From: Haemonchus contortus
Taxonomy: Eukaryota; Nematoda; Chromadorea; Rhabditida; Trichostrongylidae
NCBI GenBank assembly: GCA_000469685.2
Contig: LS997566.1
Coordinates: forward strand, 28,341,432 to 28,405,431
Length of the DNA: 64,000 nucleotides
Direction: 5' to 3'
Below the pieces are notes generated by a model, which ran no database searches, was not told the origin of the DNA, and saw only the letters and a program-made list of their open reading frames with translations. Below, piece by piece: positions 50,201 to 56,089 of this stretch. The first letter of the stretch is position 1. Each line of letters starts with the position of its first letter. The position numbers were made by a program, and so were the translations under genes.

Positions 50201-52885
50201 TTTTGCAGCCTCTTGAGGTAGAATATTAGATAAACGACCGCTGCAGCAAAAAGAATGCCAGAGAATAATAGAATAGGAGGAAAACATTGCCTCATCATCC
50301 GATCAGCTGATTGCGTGCTGAACGTGTTGTCCTGGCGCGAATATTGCAATCTGTATCGCCTCGACACTCGTGTGACACTATTACCCTTGCGGGCCACCGG
50401 CATTTTTAAGGAGAAAACTCAGAAACCAATTTTGTCGTGAACGGTGTTTTTTGTGAGGTCACCATAAATTCGAGTGAGTGGAAATGTGACGTAACTTGAC
50501 CGGGAGGCATATGGTTGGGTATGCCTCAGTGGTTCTCTTCAGTTCGCTGACAAAATGAAAAAGTCACGACTATCACATGACTGCCCGAAATTATTCAATT
50601 CAGCACTCATTTTTAGGATATAACATCAAAATCAAGGGTGAGGGGTAAAATACAACAATCGTCACGTGTGTGAAAAGGTTGTTTTGGATAGATTCATTCC
50701 TACAGAAATGCTATTATATCCTTATTGATCATATGCTGGTTTAGGTATGCATGCAAGAAGCCGACTTCGACATGTCTGTAACTTCAGACTTCATGAAGTG
50801 TTTCGACCAAAGCATTACTTCTTTCGACTTAAATATTTGGCCAAAAGTTTTGAGGTTACTTTTGCTTTTTTTCTGATCACATTTGGATTCACTGATTGAA
50901 TTCTTAGCGATGTTTCAGAGCCAGGGGCTATGGCCGTTATGCTGGTCAACGTGTATTATTGTTTGATTATACGAAATTTTCCAAGAATAATTGAGTTTTC
51001 AGAGCATACGATCAGGTGCAAGTAAAAGTGGAGCCTCTGACCCTCATCGTGCCACAGTTCGAAGTTCCACTCCCCCCGTTGGAGCCTGCAGTAAGTTTAA
51101 AGTTTAAAAGCTCCCTGGCGAACTGCCATTCCCCGAAGATCACTGAAAAGAACGGGAATGAGAGTTTCTCGATTGTGTGAAACTTGGCAACGCTTTTTCT
51201 TACTCAAAGATTATTATTGTGTCCCAAAATATATGGATAATTTCGGTCAATTCATTCGACACATGAGTAATTGAAACGGAATATTTGGAATAATGCCTTC
51301 ACTCAGTAATACGGTCCATGCAAACGCACGTGGAAGACGCAGAGAGTTCACTCATCGACCGCACTACCGAATTCAGGACGGCTGTAGATCTTTTGAACCC
51401 GTTTCGTCTAGGCTTCACATACTTTCACCCACAATTGACAAGGTCGGATGGATGGATGGGTAGCCAAGTGATGCCCGGAATTTCAAGCTAATTCTTTGCT
51501 GCCTTTCGATGATATTCTGAGACATTATCGTAGGCGACGAAATCTTGCGTCAAATTTTGAGGTCTACAGTCCTTCGCAGAAAACCAATCATTCAAAATGG
51601 TTCTTTCTGGAAAGATCTGATTCCAGTAAGTCAGCATGGTAACTGGGTCATGACGGACCCCAGCTTTTGATTCACTGGTGTTCAATATCCTGTCTAGATT
51701 TTCGGAATCCGCTCCTCATCATTAGCACTTATGACGCACTCGAAGTTGTCTCTTATCTTTCATGTTTTAGCGCACGTTTCTTCCTGTTCTCTCGCTGACA
51801 TCGAGGGAATATGAAACAACTTCGAGAAGGACTACGCTTTATCTGCTCCCTTTGTAGACATGGGGAATGTGAAAAAAGATTTCACACTTCTGTCAACATT
51901 TTGGCAGGATTGTTCTCTACGAAATCTAGAGCAGCTCCTTCATTGAAGGGCGAACTCGTTCAAAGGACATTCAAAATCCTCTTGTCCAAGAAAACGAGTG
52001 TAATACTCAGAGCTGGTAGCAAAATAAAGAGCATACTGTCTATCACACCTGCGGTTCACTTCGAGCCTGTGTGGTAGATTGATCAGAACATTATGAGTGA
52101 TGTCGGAGGTGCAGTGAATTTACTGAGCCACCACTGCTTAGCAAAAGGAAAAAGCAAAAATGAATCAACCTAGGGCTTTACAACAATAGCTTTCTTTTAC
52201 TGCCGCTTGTTTTTCAGTTCTTTGCCCTAAAGTTTCACTCTACTCCATCTGAAGACGATAGAATGAGGTTTTCACTTGAAACCCCCTCAATACCCTGAAC
52301 ACCTTCGTTTTGTTTTTTTCTCTACAAAATTATTGGTTTACTGTTATGCTAGTATCTTTTCATATAGGTGTTCCCGCCAAATTTCCGCGAGTTACCTCCT
52401 CCGAAGCTGGAGCTCTTCGATCTCGACGAAATGTTCAGCAGCCAAGAAGTTCGCCTAGCTCAACTAACAAATAAATGTAATGTTCATTTATGAGTAACAA
52501 TAGCAACAGAACTACTAATTCGAGTACTTTGAGTACCATTTTCAACTTGAGTGTCTCAAGCAAACCTTTACAGGTGAAGAAAAAGATCTGGAGTTCTATA
52601 TACTCGAGGCTGGTGAAGTTCTTGGAGTAAATTCAAGTTTGCCGATCAACGAACGGAACCCAAAAAGGATCCTCGAACATGTACTCACGCAATTGTTTGA
52701 ATTCAAAAAACTGGGACAGGTATTTAAGCGGATACACCTTGTTGGTCTCAAATGCCCACGACTCCATTTCATTGCAGGACGGAGATGTAGTTGATGCCAT
52801 ACTTTATGATGTCCAAGCAGGGGACGACATCGAGCCTGTGGAAGAAATCTTTTCCGATATTGAAGACTATGACGACCTCCAATAA
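26159..52885 (+). CDS. osm-6: Intraflagellar transport protein 52 (IFT52/OSM-6), 13 coding exons
   Basis: IFT52 is a core subunit of IFT complex B. It carries cargo along cilia and in nematodes is needed for sensory cilia. Exons: 26159-26218 (predicted), 29000-29130, 29244-29331, 31735-31864, 32437-32569, 32625-32751, 32827-32913, 34661-34780, 50745-50854, 51003-51090, 52368-52476, 52574-52719, 52778-52885. All junctions keep phase, giving about 478 aa, near the usual 440-475 aa. Recognised family blocks in order are IIINQSKKELF, DEITDGMFEGVR, NGGAVLVLLSEGGE, DTNINFLLEEFGI, FYKYFDPKEALISNGVLNR, SFVYPFGASLSV, VLSTGSACFP, HMFCDQYIDKEENSK, KIDATEPELSDY, PPNFRELPPPKLELFDLDE (about residues 361-379) and RILEHVLTQLFEFKKLGQ. 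Three acceptors end in AAG, not CAG. Intron 8 (34781-50744) is about 16 kb of mobile DNA. The first exon is the least certain part. Confidence 0.95.
28040..28873. mobile_element. Half copy of the 675-bp inverted-repeat element, interrupted by mariner
   Basis: 28040-28099 (ACTCACT...CACCAAGTTACTGCC) and 28726-28873 (AGAGCTAGG..., GCGGACGGACA..., CCAAGTTACTG) together match one arm (46000-46179) of the element at 45505-46179. The mariner at 28100-28725 splits the match. No opposite arm is seen upstream of 28040, so only half of the element remains. It lies in intron 1 of IFT52. Confidence 0.75.
28100..28725 (-). mobile_element. mariner deletion derivative with ~80-bp inverted ends
   Basis: The element is flanked by TA on both sides. 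Its ends match over about 80 bp, starting TTAGGTTGAGTCATAAGTCC on both sides. The transposase lies on the - strand and only the N-terminal part survives: MPHDFKPSQLHLRNTTLFLF near 28554, then STEDEDRPGRSMELDL, EADPYQTTRELALTLG and GRWVPHAL-like sequence, frameshifted, before the sequence jumps to the far inverted end at about 28150. The catalytic domain is deleted, so it can only move with help in trans. At 626 bp it is half the usual 1.3 kb. Confidence 0.9.
29000..29130 (+). CDS. osm-6: IFT52 exon 2
   Basis: Preceded by TTTCGATTCAG and followed by a GTCAGT donor. It encodes HKIIINQSKKELF...LRGIHRRLKNAWTVET, matching the IFT52 N-terminal block that begins the GIFT domain. It is open in phase 0 from the acceptor and ends in phase 2. 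Confidence 0.9.
29244..29331 (+). CDS. osm-6: IFT52 exon 3
   Basis: Acceptor TTTATTTAG, donor GTAATG. Encodes NPDEITDGMFEGVRAFILPH then PRAKFNVSE, aligned with the family block that reads DEIT...GPREKFT in vertebrates. Intron 2 is only 113 bp. Confidence 0.9.
29332..31734. other. IFT52 intron 3: repeats, no supported gene
   Basis: A direct repeat is visible: about 29660-29905 and 30870-31105 share ACTCAGCTCG-CAAGCTCTA and GAGTGCGCCA-CCACTCGA motifs. A - strand open frame of 85 codons (30562-30305) and a + strand frame of 86 codons (30012-30272) lie between them; neither is recognised. I see no mobile-element ends. Confidence 0.5.
31735..31864 (+). CDS. osm-6: IFT52 exon 4
   Basis: Encodes MEAIGRFITNGGAVLVLLSE then GGEQQHDTNINFLLEEFGIV, the DTNINFLLEE block of the family. 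The acceptor is GTTAAG, unusual for a nematode, and the donor is GTTGGT. The exon ends with one base that joins to the next exon to form the D of NSDAVIR. Confidence 0.9.
32270..32293. repeat. Poly-G run followed by (AG)n
   Basis: Fourteen G followed by AG dinucleotides in IFT52 intron 4. It could form a quadruplex on this strand and is prone to sequencing error. Confidence 0.85.
32437..32569 (+). CDS. osm-6: IFT52 exon 5
   Basis: Acceptor GATTTGCAG. Encodes AVIRSIFYKYFDPKEALISN then GVLNRSIAIAAKKKV, nearly identical to the YKYFHPKEALISSGVLNR family signature. Donor GTACGT, ending in phase 2. Confidence 0.95.
32625..32751 (+). CDS. osm-6: IFT52 exon 6
   Basis: Acceptor TTTTTAAG after a 55-bp intron. 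Encodes TISFVYPFGASLSVNRLATP then VLSTGSACFPIGRPVAAF, matching the FVYPFGATLSV and VLSTGSVCFP blocks. Donor GTAAAC, phase 0. Confidence 0.95.
32827..32913 (+). CDS. osm-6: IFT52 exon 7
   Basis: Acceptor TTTTTTACAG. Encodes GANGRLVVCGSVHMFCDQYI then DKEENSKLF, the HMFSDQYLDKEENSK block. Donor GTGAGT, phase 0. Confidence 0.95.
33430..33680. mobile_element. Foldback MITE, copy 1
   Basis: The two halves are inverted repeats of each other over nearly the full 250 bp: GCGTTCGATTCGTGCGAT near 33431 pairs with ATCGCACGAATCGACGCAC ending near 33679, with GCAAATTGCGCGGCGAAA inside each arm. It sits in intron 7 of IFT52. No transposase. A related copy lies at 34979-35222. Confidence 0.85.
34661..34780 (+). 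CDS. osm-6: IFT52 exon 8
   Basis: Acceptor TTCGTTTTAAG, donor GTTTGC. Encodes DAIMEYLIDGYELNKIDATE then PELSDYVQIPDHVRLSEELK, matching the family block ending in ISDY...LSEQL. Phase 0 at both ends. It precedes the 16-kb intron. Confidence 0.95.
34979..35222. mobile_element. Foldback MITE, copy 2
   Basis: Arms start GTACGAACGTGCGTCCGAGG and end with its inverse CCTCGGACGCACGTTCGTAC. The interior resembles copy 1 (GCGGCGAATTTCG, TCGAAGTAGAGTAG, AGTAGGGTC). It lies near the 5' end of intron 8. Confidence 0.85.
35490..35540. repeat. AT microsatellite
   Basis: Runs of TATATATA and ATATGATATG directly upstream of the left Helitron-like element. Confidence 0.7.
35916..36128 (+). other. Conserved antisense ORF in Helitron-like unit 2
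   Basis: This 70-codon frame runs opposite to the element's own orientation and ends KRNHDVALSQKPCWVAVVV. The other unit of the same element (37237-37542) ends KRNRDLSLNRKLCWVAVII and stops at the same point. Similar residues despite diverged DNA suggest this was once coding, perhaps the tail of a captured host exon. The same frame is intact in the right copy (48510-48298). Confidence 0.4.
36901..37149 (-). other. 82-codon ORF in Helitron-like unit 1 (left copy)
   Basis: The frame starts MFYSYTAKMNEDVRRRLQKK, is Lys/Arg rich, and runs through the 3' hairpins (GAPGVAGRARKKG, GVSRAARLV), ending just past the unit's 3' end. The right copy (47302-47550) encodes the same peptide with one visible difference (SYLRV against SHLRV). 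Because it includes the structural hairpin, the frame may be incidental. Confidence 0.3.
37237..37542 (+). other. Conserved antisense ORF in Helitron-like unit 1
   Basis: A 101-codon frame ending KRNRDLSLNRKLCWVAVII, homologous to the frame in unit 2. In the right-hand copy this frame is broken by a TAT to TAA change upstream of the conserved tail. The function is unknown. Confidence 0.35.
38500..39880 (-). mobile_element. RTE non-LTR retrotransposon fragment, 3' half, degenerate
   Basis: Read on the - strand, the pieces follow the RTE reverse transcriptase to its C-terminus. They are EHLKNFPPVVVRTLNRLFAR, then GRILGEGQPCNRAG, a broken palm region, RRERAVQGTFKNAKGVVKET, QDEHAVSITQR, KSKIRWASHIM and the final region near 38780-38540. 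Frameshifts and stops are frequent. The endonuclease and 5' half are absent. It shares sequence with the intact copy starting at 62431. The - strand frame at 38783-39199 is its cleanest part. Confidence 0.85.
40103..41632 (-). pseudogene. Coiled-coil protein pseudogene, possibly retroelement ORF1/gag-like
   Basis: Three frames succeed one another on the - strand: 41632-41324 (EELQRKMAAKNQEEKAKLKK, SKSVESTSAAKRTRED), 41245-40502 (a 247-codon Glu/Lys-rich coiled coil), and 40360-40103 (Arg/Ser-rich, with RSTSPRHGSQKGSPERGRHH). At least two frameshifts interrupt them. The layout of coiled coil then basic tail resembles nucleic-acid-binding ORF1 or gag proteins. It lies directly 5' of an RTE fragment on the same strand, but RTE elements normally lack such an ORF1 and the intact copy at 62431 has none. 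A host coiled-coil gene is the alternative. I do not recognise the family. Confidence 0.4.
41841..42330 (-). mobile_element. CR1-like LINE reverse transcriptase fragment
   Basis: The - strand encodes TYVDLSKACDRV (usual DLSKAFD), SKLLLKLEFLAVSGSLLK, RSGVPKGTVLSPLMFLIYTM and VPMYADDAKVYASY, the palm motifs of a non-LTR reverse transcriptase with YADD at the active site. The LSNMGSSKE region upstream is frameshifted. The fragment stops just after YADD. Residues are duplicated in frame by a perfect 36-bp repeat (41975-42010 and 42011-42046). Confidence 0.85.
42331..44750. other. Intron 8 interior without a recognised element
   Basis: No element ends or known domains were found. A + strand frame at 43544-43864 (106 codons, following a CTATTTCAG) is unusually long and even in composition but is unrecognised. 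It ends in TTTTAA directly before TGTTTTAG. Confidence 0.4.
45505..46179. mobile_element. 675-bp element with ~180-bp inverted ends
   Basis: The left arm starts TAAAGCAGAAACTTGGTG and the right arm ends with its inverse. About 180 bp match, including a tract of CGGTATGTC-like repeats and GGGCAGTAA-like sequence. TA flanks both sides (45503-45504 and 46180-46181). No transposase frame is present. A half copy lies at 28040-28873. Confidence 0.8.
46183..48871 (+). mobile_element. Helitron-like element, right copy (tandem dimer)
   Basis: The element starts TCCTACTTTATATAATTCGC right after an A and ends with hairpin, seven bases and CTGG followed by T. Unit 1 (46183-47530) and unit 2 (47531-48871) are diverged copies. 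Both begin with a GCTAAGTGTGTCTGTTGG tract, share the CTACGACCGCTACCCA region in the middle, and end with GCCTGGCGTTAGCCGGGC plus CTGG. The copy is inverted relative to 35555-38411 and very similar to it. It abuts the 675-bp element: only one base separates that element's TA duplicate from the TC. No replication initiator is encoded, so it would depend on a partner. Confidence 0.7.
47302..47550 (+). other. 82-codon ORF in Helitron-like unit 1 (right copy)
   Basis: Same basic peptide as at 37149-36901. It starts MFYSYTAKMNEDVRRRLQKK and ends RLVREIIG, passing through a perfect palindrome (CGCCCGGC-GTA-GCCGGGCG at about 47465-47483). Confidence 0.3.
49860..50403 (-). pseudogene. Small single-pass membrane-protein gene, copy A
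   Basis: Exon 1 (50403-50200, 68 codons) starts MPVARKGN and has a basic stretch (RVSRRYRLQYSRQD). A single hydrophobic segment follows (PPILLFSGILFAAAVVYLIF, about residues 43-62), then a short basic tail (YLKRLQK). It ends in phase 0 at a GTAGGC donor. The predicted exon 2 (near 49905) would add DCPKLS and stop, but its acceptor reads CTG, not CAG. The same short ending (DYPKLS) occurs in copy B. The gene is nested antisense in IFT52 intron 8, about 340 bp from exon 9. I do not recognise the family; it may be functional if another acceptor is used. Confidence 0.5.
50745..50854 (+). CDS. osm-6: IFT52 exon 9
   Basis: Acceptor GGTTTAG after the 16-kb intron. Encodes VCMQEADFDMSV, then DFMKCFDQSITSFDLNIWPK and VLR, aligned with the less conserved block ending LFDLSIYQLD...LPKVIK. 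Donor GTTACT, phase 2. Confidence 0.85.
51003..51090 (+). CDS. osm-6: IFT52 exon 10
   Basis: Acceptor GAGTTTTCAG, donor GTAAGT. Encodes AYDQVQVKVEPLTLIVPQFE then VPLPPLEPA, the family block ending in PQFETPLP. Confidence 0.95.
51091..52367. other. IFT52 intron 10: no gene recognised
   Basis: About 1.3 kb with short open frames on both strands (for example 51811-52077 +) that carry no known motif. No element ends seen. Confidence 0.5.
52368..52476 (+). CDS. osm-6: IFT52 exon 11
   Basis: Acceptor TTTCATATAG. Encodes VFPPNFRELPPPKLELFDLD then EMFSSQEVRLAQLTNK, the most diagnostic IFT52 block. Donor GTAATG, phase 1. Confidence 0.97.
52574..52719 (+). CDS. osm-6: IFT52 exon 12
   Basis: Acceptor CTTTACAG. 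Encodes GEEKDLEFYILEAGEVLGVN, then RNPKRILEHVLTQLFEFKKL, matching the EEDLEFYV...KHILEH block that helps bind other complex B subunits. Donor GTATTT. Confidence 0.95.
52778..52885 (+). CDS. osm-6: IFT52 last exon
   Basis: Acceptor TTCATTGCAG. Encodes an acidic tail, DGDVVDAILYDVQ then EEIFSDIEDYDDLQ and stop. Nematode OSM-6 tails are longer than the vertebrate one. The stop codon lies inside an AATAAA hexamer. Confidence 0.9.
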   Translation, partial: DGDVVDAILYDVQAGDDIEPVEEIFSDIEDYDDLQ

Positions 52886-52886
52886 A
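52881..52886 (+). terminator. Poly(A) signal overlapping the IFT52 stop
   Basis: AATAAA contains the TAA stop codon. If used, the 3' UTR would be only about 10-25 nt. I saw no other AATAAA in the next 150 bp until one near 53205. Confidence 0.6.
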
Positions 52887-54506
52887 GATTTTGATAATCT
52901 TACAAGTAAAGAGTGCTAAATGTTGTGAATACTGTAATCATTGATCATTCAATACCAGTCTCGTGCCTGGGTAAGCGTCATTTCACTATTCTTCACAACT
53001 TTGTGATTTCCTACACCATCTTGAGAATAATCTGTTGGCTTTCTACGGTGACTTCTTTGTCACTGCCTGTGCAACAATGTTATTGTGCGTCTGCCGTCTG
53101 TGGAGTGAACAGCTGTGCGTTCATATCACCATATCATATCAAAGGCAGTGTTTACAAAAAAGTTGGGGTACCCTTTTTTGACGGGAATTGATAGGACTAC
53201 TTCAGAATAAAGCGATAACAACGAAACAAGCGCAAAAAACGATGAACAAAAATAATTACAAAGGGTCAAAAAAAGAGCTGGAGAGGGGGGTTGGACGTAT
53301 TTTACATTGAAAAAACGACGGTTAGGGAGTGTTCGAGCGAGAATGCACGAACGCGACGCAATGTCCGCAATACAGACAAAACATCGAAATTAACGGAGTT
53401 TCTGAAATAAAAAAAAACATTTGCATGCAATAATCTACACAAAATATGTTAAAATCTTCAATAAACTTACGAGAATAATTAAAGAATGCTACCGTAAAAA
53501 ATTAATAACAAAAAAAAAACAAACGATAGGCGAATAATAGAAATAACAGCCGAATACTAGCCCCTGTGCGAGGCGGTCGACCAGCTGATCATTCCTGGCC
53601 ATTTGCCAACCTGCGTATCGATTTTTCGTCAACTTCGCTCCAGTGCGAATGTGGTGACGGACAGTTGGAACAAGTAGTCAACCTAGCGAGGGGCGGAAGC
53701 ATCCCGTCCCCCAAAGTTCCTGCCCCTATCGTGCCCTATCCAGCCGTTTTCCGACCTAATTCCTGCACAAATGGTATCAGAGGGGGCTTCGAATTCAAAC
53801 CATGTGCAAATCTCCGAAACCATTTTTTCGTGAACAGTGCCTTTAAAGTAAATTTGCCCGCATTTCGGCCTCAACTCAACAGCAGTGAAGGCGTGGTATT
53901 GAGTGCACCTGAGGGTTGTTGAAGGCATCAAACGTTATAATCGATACCACCGGTGACGCAGACTAGAATTTCGGGTCTTCTTGCCCTGACAACAACAATA
54001 CAAGAAAAGGAACCAACTTATCTACAACTGACGAAACCCACTGCTTGTTCCTAGAACTCGAAAAAAAAATCTTGCTAAAAACGATAATGTTTCATCCTAT
54101 CCTCGCATCGTGGATCCCCTTCACTGACGGTTCTTTCCCCGAATAGTCACAAACCTGTTGGTGACAAGGCTACTTGGTGCGGTTCCAGGTGGTGGAAAGG
54201 GGAGTAAGTCGGAGATCAAAAGGCACCAGTACTCGCTCTTGGACATTGTCGGGTTTGCTGGCTGGACTATCTCTTTCCACTGTGCTGGGTCGACTTATGC
54301 CTTCTGTATCCTGCAGGTCTATCCATGCGTACGTGTGTGAAGAGTCTACGGGCACAATTAGTACCCAGCATATCGGCTCAGCTAAGAGCTTGAATTCGAG
54401 TAATTAGGGGAGTGCTTGAGAGGCGATTTGGATTAGCCTCAGTGGAAACTTTTCTCTTGTATACTCTGACATGGCCCGGCTAACTACACACAGTCAGCTC
54501 TGCCCC
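52887..54506. other. Intergenic stretch downstream of IFT52
   Basis: 53190-53560 is very A-rich. 53680-54000 has the look of a dispersed repeat (a GAGTGCACCTGAGGGTTGTT stretch followed by GAAGGCATC), open on both strands, but element ends were not found. 54150-54480 contains short open frames without a known motif. Confidence 0.4.
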
Positions 54507-55600
54507 ACAAGATTCTGTTTTTTGATGTGTGGATAGAGAGCTGTGAAGTTCACGGAACGAATCTTTAAAATCATCACTGACAGGGATCATTTCACTTTCC
54601 TTGCAAACTTACGGGAAGATTCCGTTACGGACAACGAAGAATGATGATTTCAACGGACTCGATGGGCAATTTAACGAAAATGCTGGGAAAGAAGGGAGCC
54701 AACAGGTTGTCAAGAGAAGCATCCCCTCAAAGATTCTTGAGCTTATCTACTAGCTATAACAACTAATCTCGGAACCTGATATGAGATATACAGATAAGAA
54801 CTGGAAAATAGATAGGCTGGAATTCTGGCTGGAGCCGCTGAGACTACAACGAGCATTGCATGCCCGCCGGAGTTCTGGTAATTGTCAAAGCAGGATAACC
54901 TCTCTTTATCGTCTCGATGGAACAGTAGCTGGTTCTGAAAAGCAGCGAAAAATCTATATATGCCTTGCACTCGAATCCTTCTGACCACTTCCACGTCTAC
55001 CTGTCTACCTACCGTCTTGGGCAAATTAAGACGTCGCTCCTTCAGCTTTCCTCTCAGAAATTTGATATTCGATCACATCGTTTAAGAATCCCACCGAACT
55101 TGATGAGATTAGCCCAGAACATCTACAGAGCCTTCCACCAGTTGTCGTCAAACTCTATCTCGGCCTTTTACGCGACACCAGTCGGAATGCAAAGTGGCCA
55201 CGTTGAGAAAAACTATCAATACTCAACCGCTGTATGGGAAGGGACACCCATACGATGTTTACAAGCATCGCCCAATCTGTCTGCTGCCTGTAATCCGTAA
55301 ACTTTTCACATGAGTCATTCCTGCAGTGCCGTCCTCAGAATAGTATGCGTTGCTCAGAATAGGAAGATATGGAAGCGGCAGTCGATTTGCGCTTCTTACA
55401 TCTCCTCAGCCTTGCAGACGACATCGTGCTCATAACTGCGAATATTGAGGACTTGCTGGCCAAATTCAACAACGCGTAAAAAGATCGTCGAAGCATTGGT
55501 AATGAGGAAAGAATTGGTAGCTGTTACTTCTTTCACGTTGACGAAACGGATATCTCTGAATGCTCTAGCTCTACATGCAAAGATATGACAATAATGATAT
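54507..55600 (+). mobile_element. RTE retrotransposon fragment with internal deletion
   Basis: The DNA matches the intact copy at 62431 from its position ~63160 onward (GAGAGCTATGAAGTTTCGG is GAGAGCTGTGAAGTTCACGG here). It continues through the RT region (TVAGSEKQ, CHLSTYRLG, PEHLQSLPPVVVKLYLGLLR) to CPICLLPVIRKLFT. It then jumps to the palm motif LADDIVLIT (usual FADD), EDLLAKFNN and TDISECSS near 55540-55570. The part between these RT blocks is deleted and the frame is broken many times. Confidence 0.85.
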
Positions 55601-55860
55601 AATATGTACAAAATCACGAATTCGATCTCTGCCGTGACAGAAACTATACTCTGCAAAAATTGCGGAATTGGTATCAGCTTAAGGATATGGTATCAGCATA
55701 AGGAGCAAGATGATAGGCCGAGAGATGACGGAGCCTTGTCTAATGCCATCACTCGGCCTGTCCACCATCACCTTAATTCCCTGAAGTAGAATTATTGGTG
55801 TGCGGGTCACCCTCAGCCCTCTCCCATGGTAAACGACTTCACTACTTCGACACATTTATC

Positions 55861-56052
55861 CTAATTGACAACGTCATAATAACGGTAGTACATCACAATA
55901 ACAAGAGCGAATATAATACTGGCGATGCAGCACAAAAGTCGTCGGCGTCTGGTGGAGTCGGAGCAGGACGAAGCAGCCGTCCCGTGGCCGGTCGTACCCT
56001 CGAATACCGCTGTTCGATGCACTTCTCTCGCTTGTGTCCGCTCGTAATCCAT
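55861..56052 (-). CDS. Hypothetical small single-pass membrane protein
   Basis: A 63-codon frame starting MDYERTQAREVHRTAVFE with a Ser/Thr-rich stretch. A basic stop-transfer-like motif (TRRRR) leads directly into one hydrophobic segment (LLCCIASIIFALVIVMYY, about residues 39-56) and a short tail RYYDVVN. The N-in orientation implied by the Arg cluster fits a signal anchor. It could be a microprotein or the first exon of a type II membrane protein. It lies between an RTE fragment and a helicase pseudogene. The family is not recognised and no promoter or splice evidence was found. Confidence 0.35.
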   Translation of the reverse strand: MDYERTQAREVHRTAVFEGTTGHGTAASSCSDSTRRRRLLCCIASIIFALVIVMYYRYYDVVN

Positions 56053-56089
56053 CTATCTATAACTCTTACAAACTCTTATACCTCAACTT

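Noticed and set aside
55396..55656. 86-codon - strand frame after a TTTTTGCAG, resembling an exon
   Set aside because: The + strand here reads as RTE (LADDIVLIT, EDLLAKFNN, TDISECSS), so the - frame is an antisense shadow.
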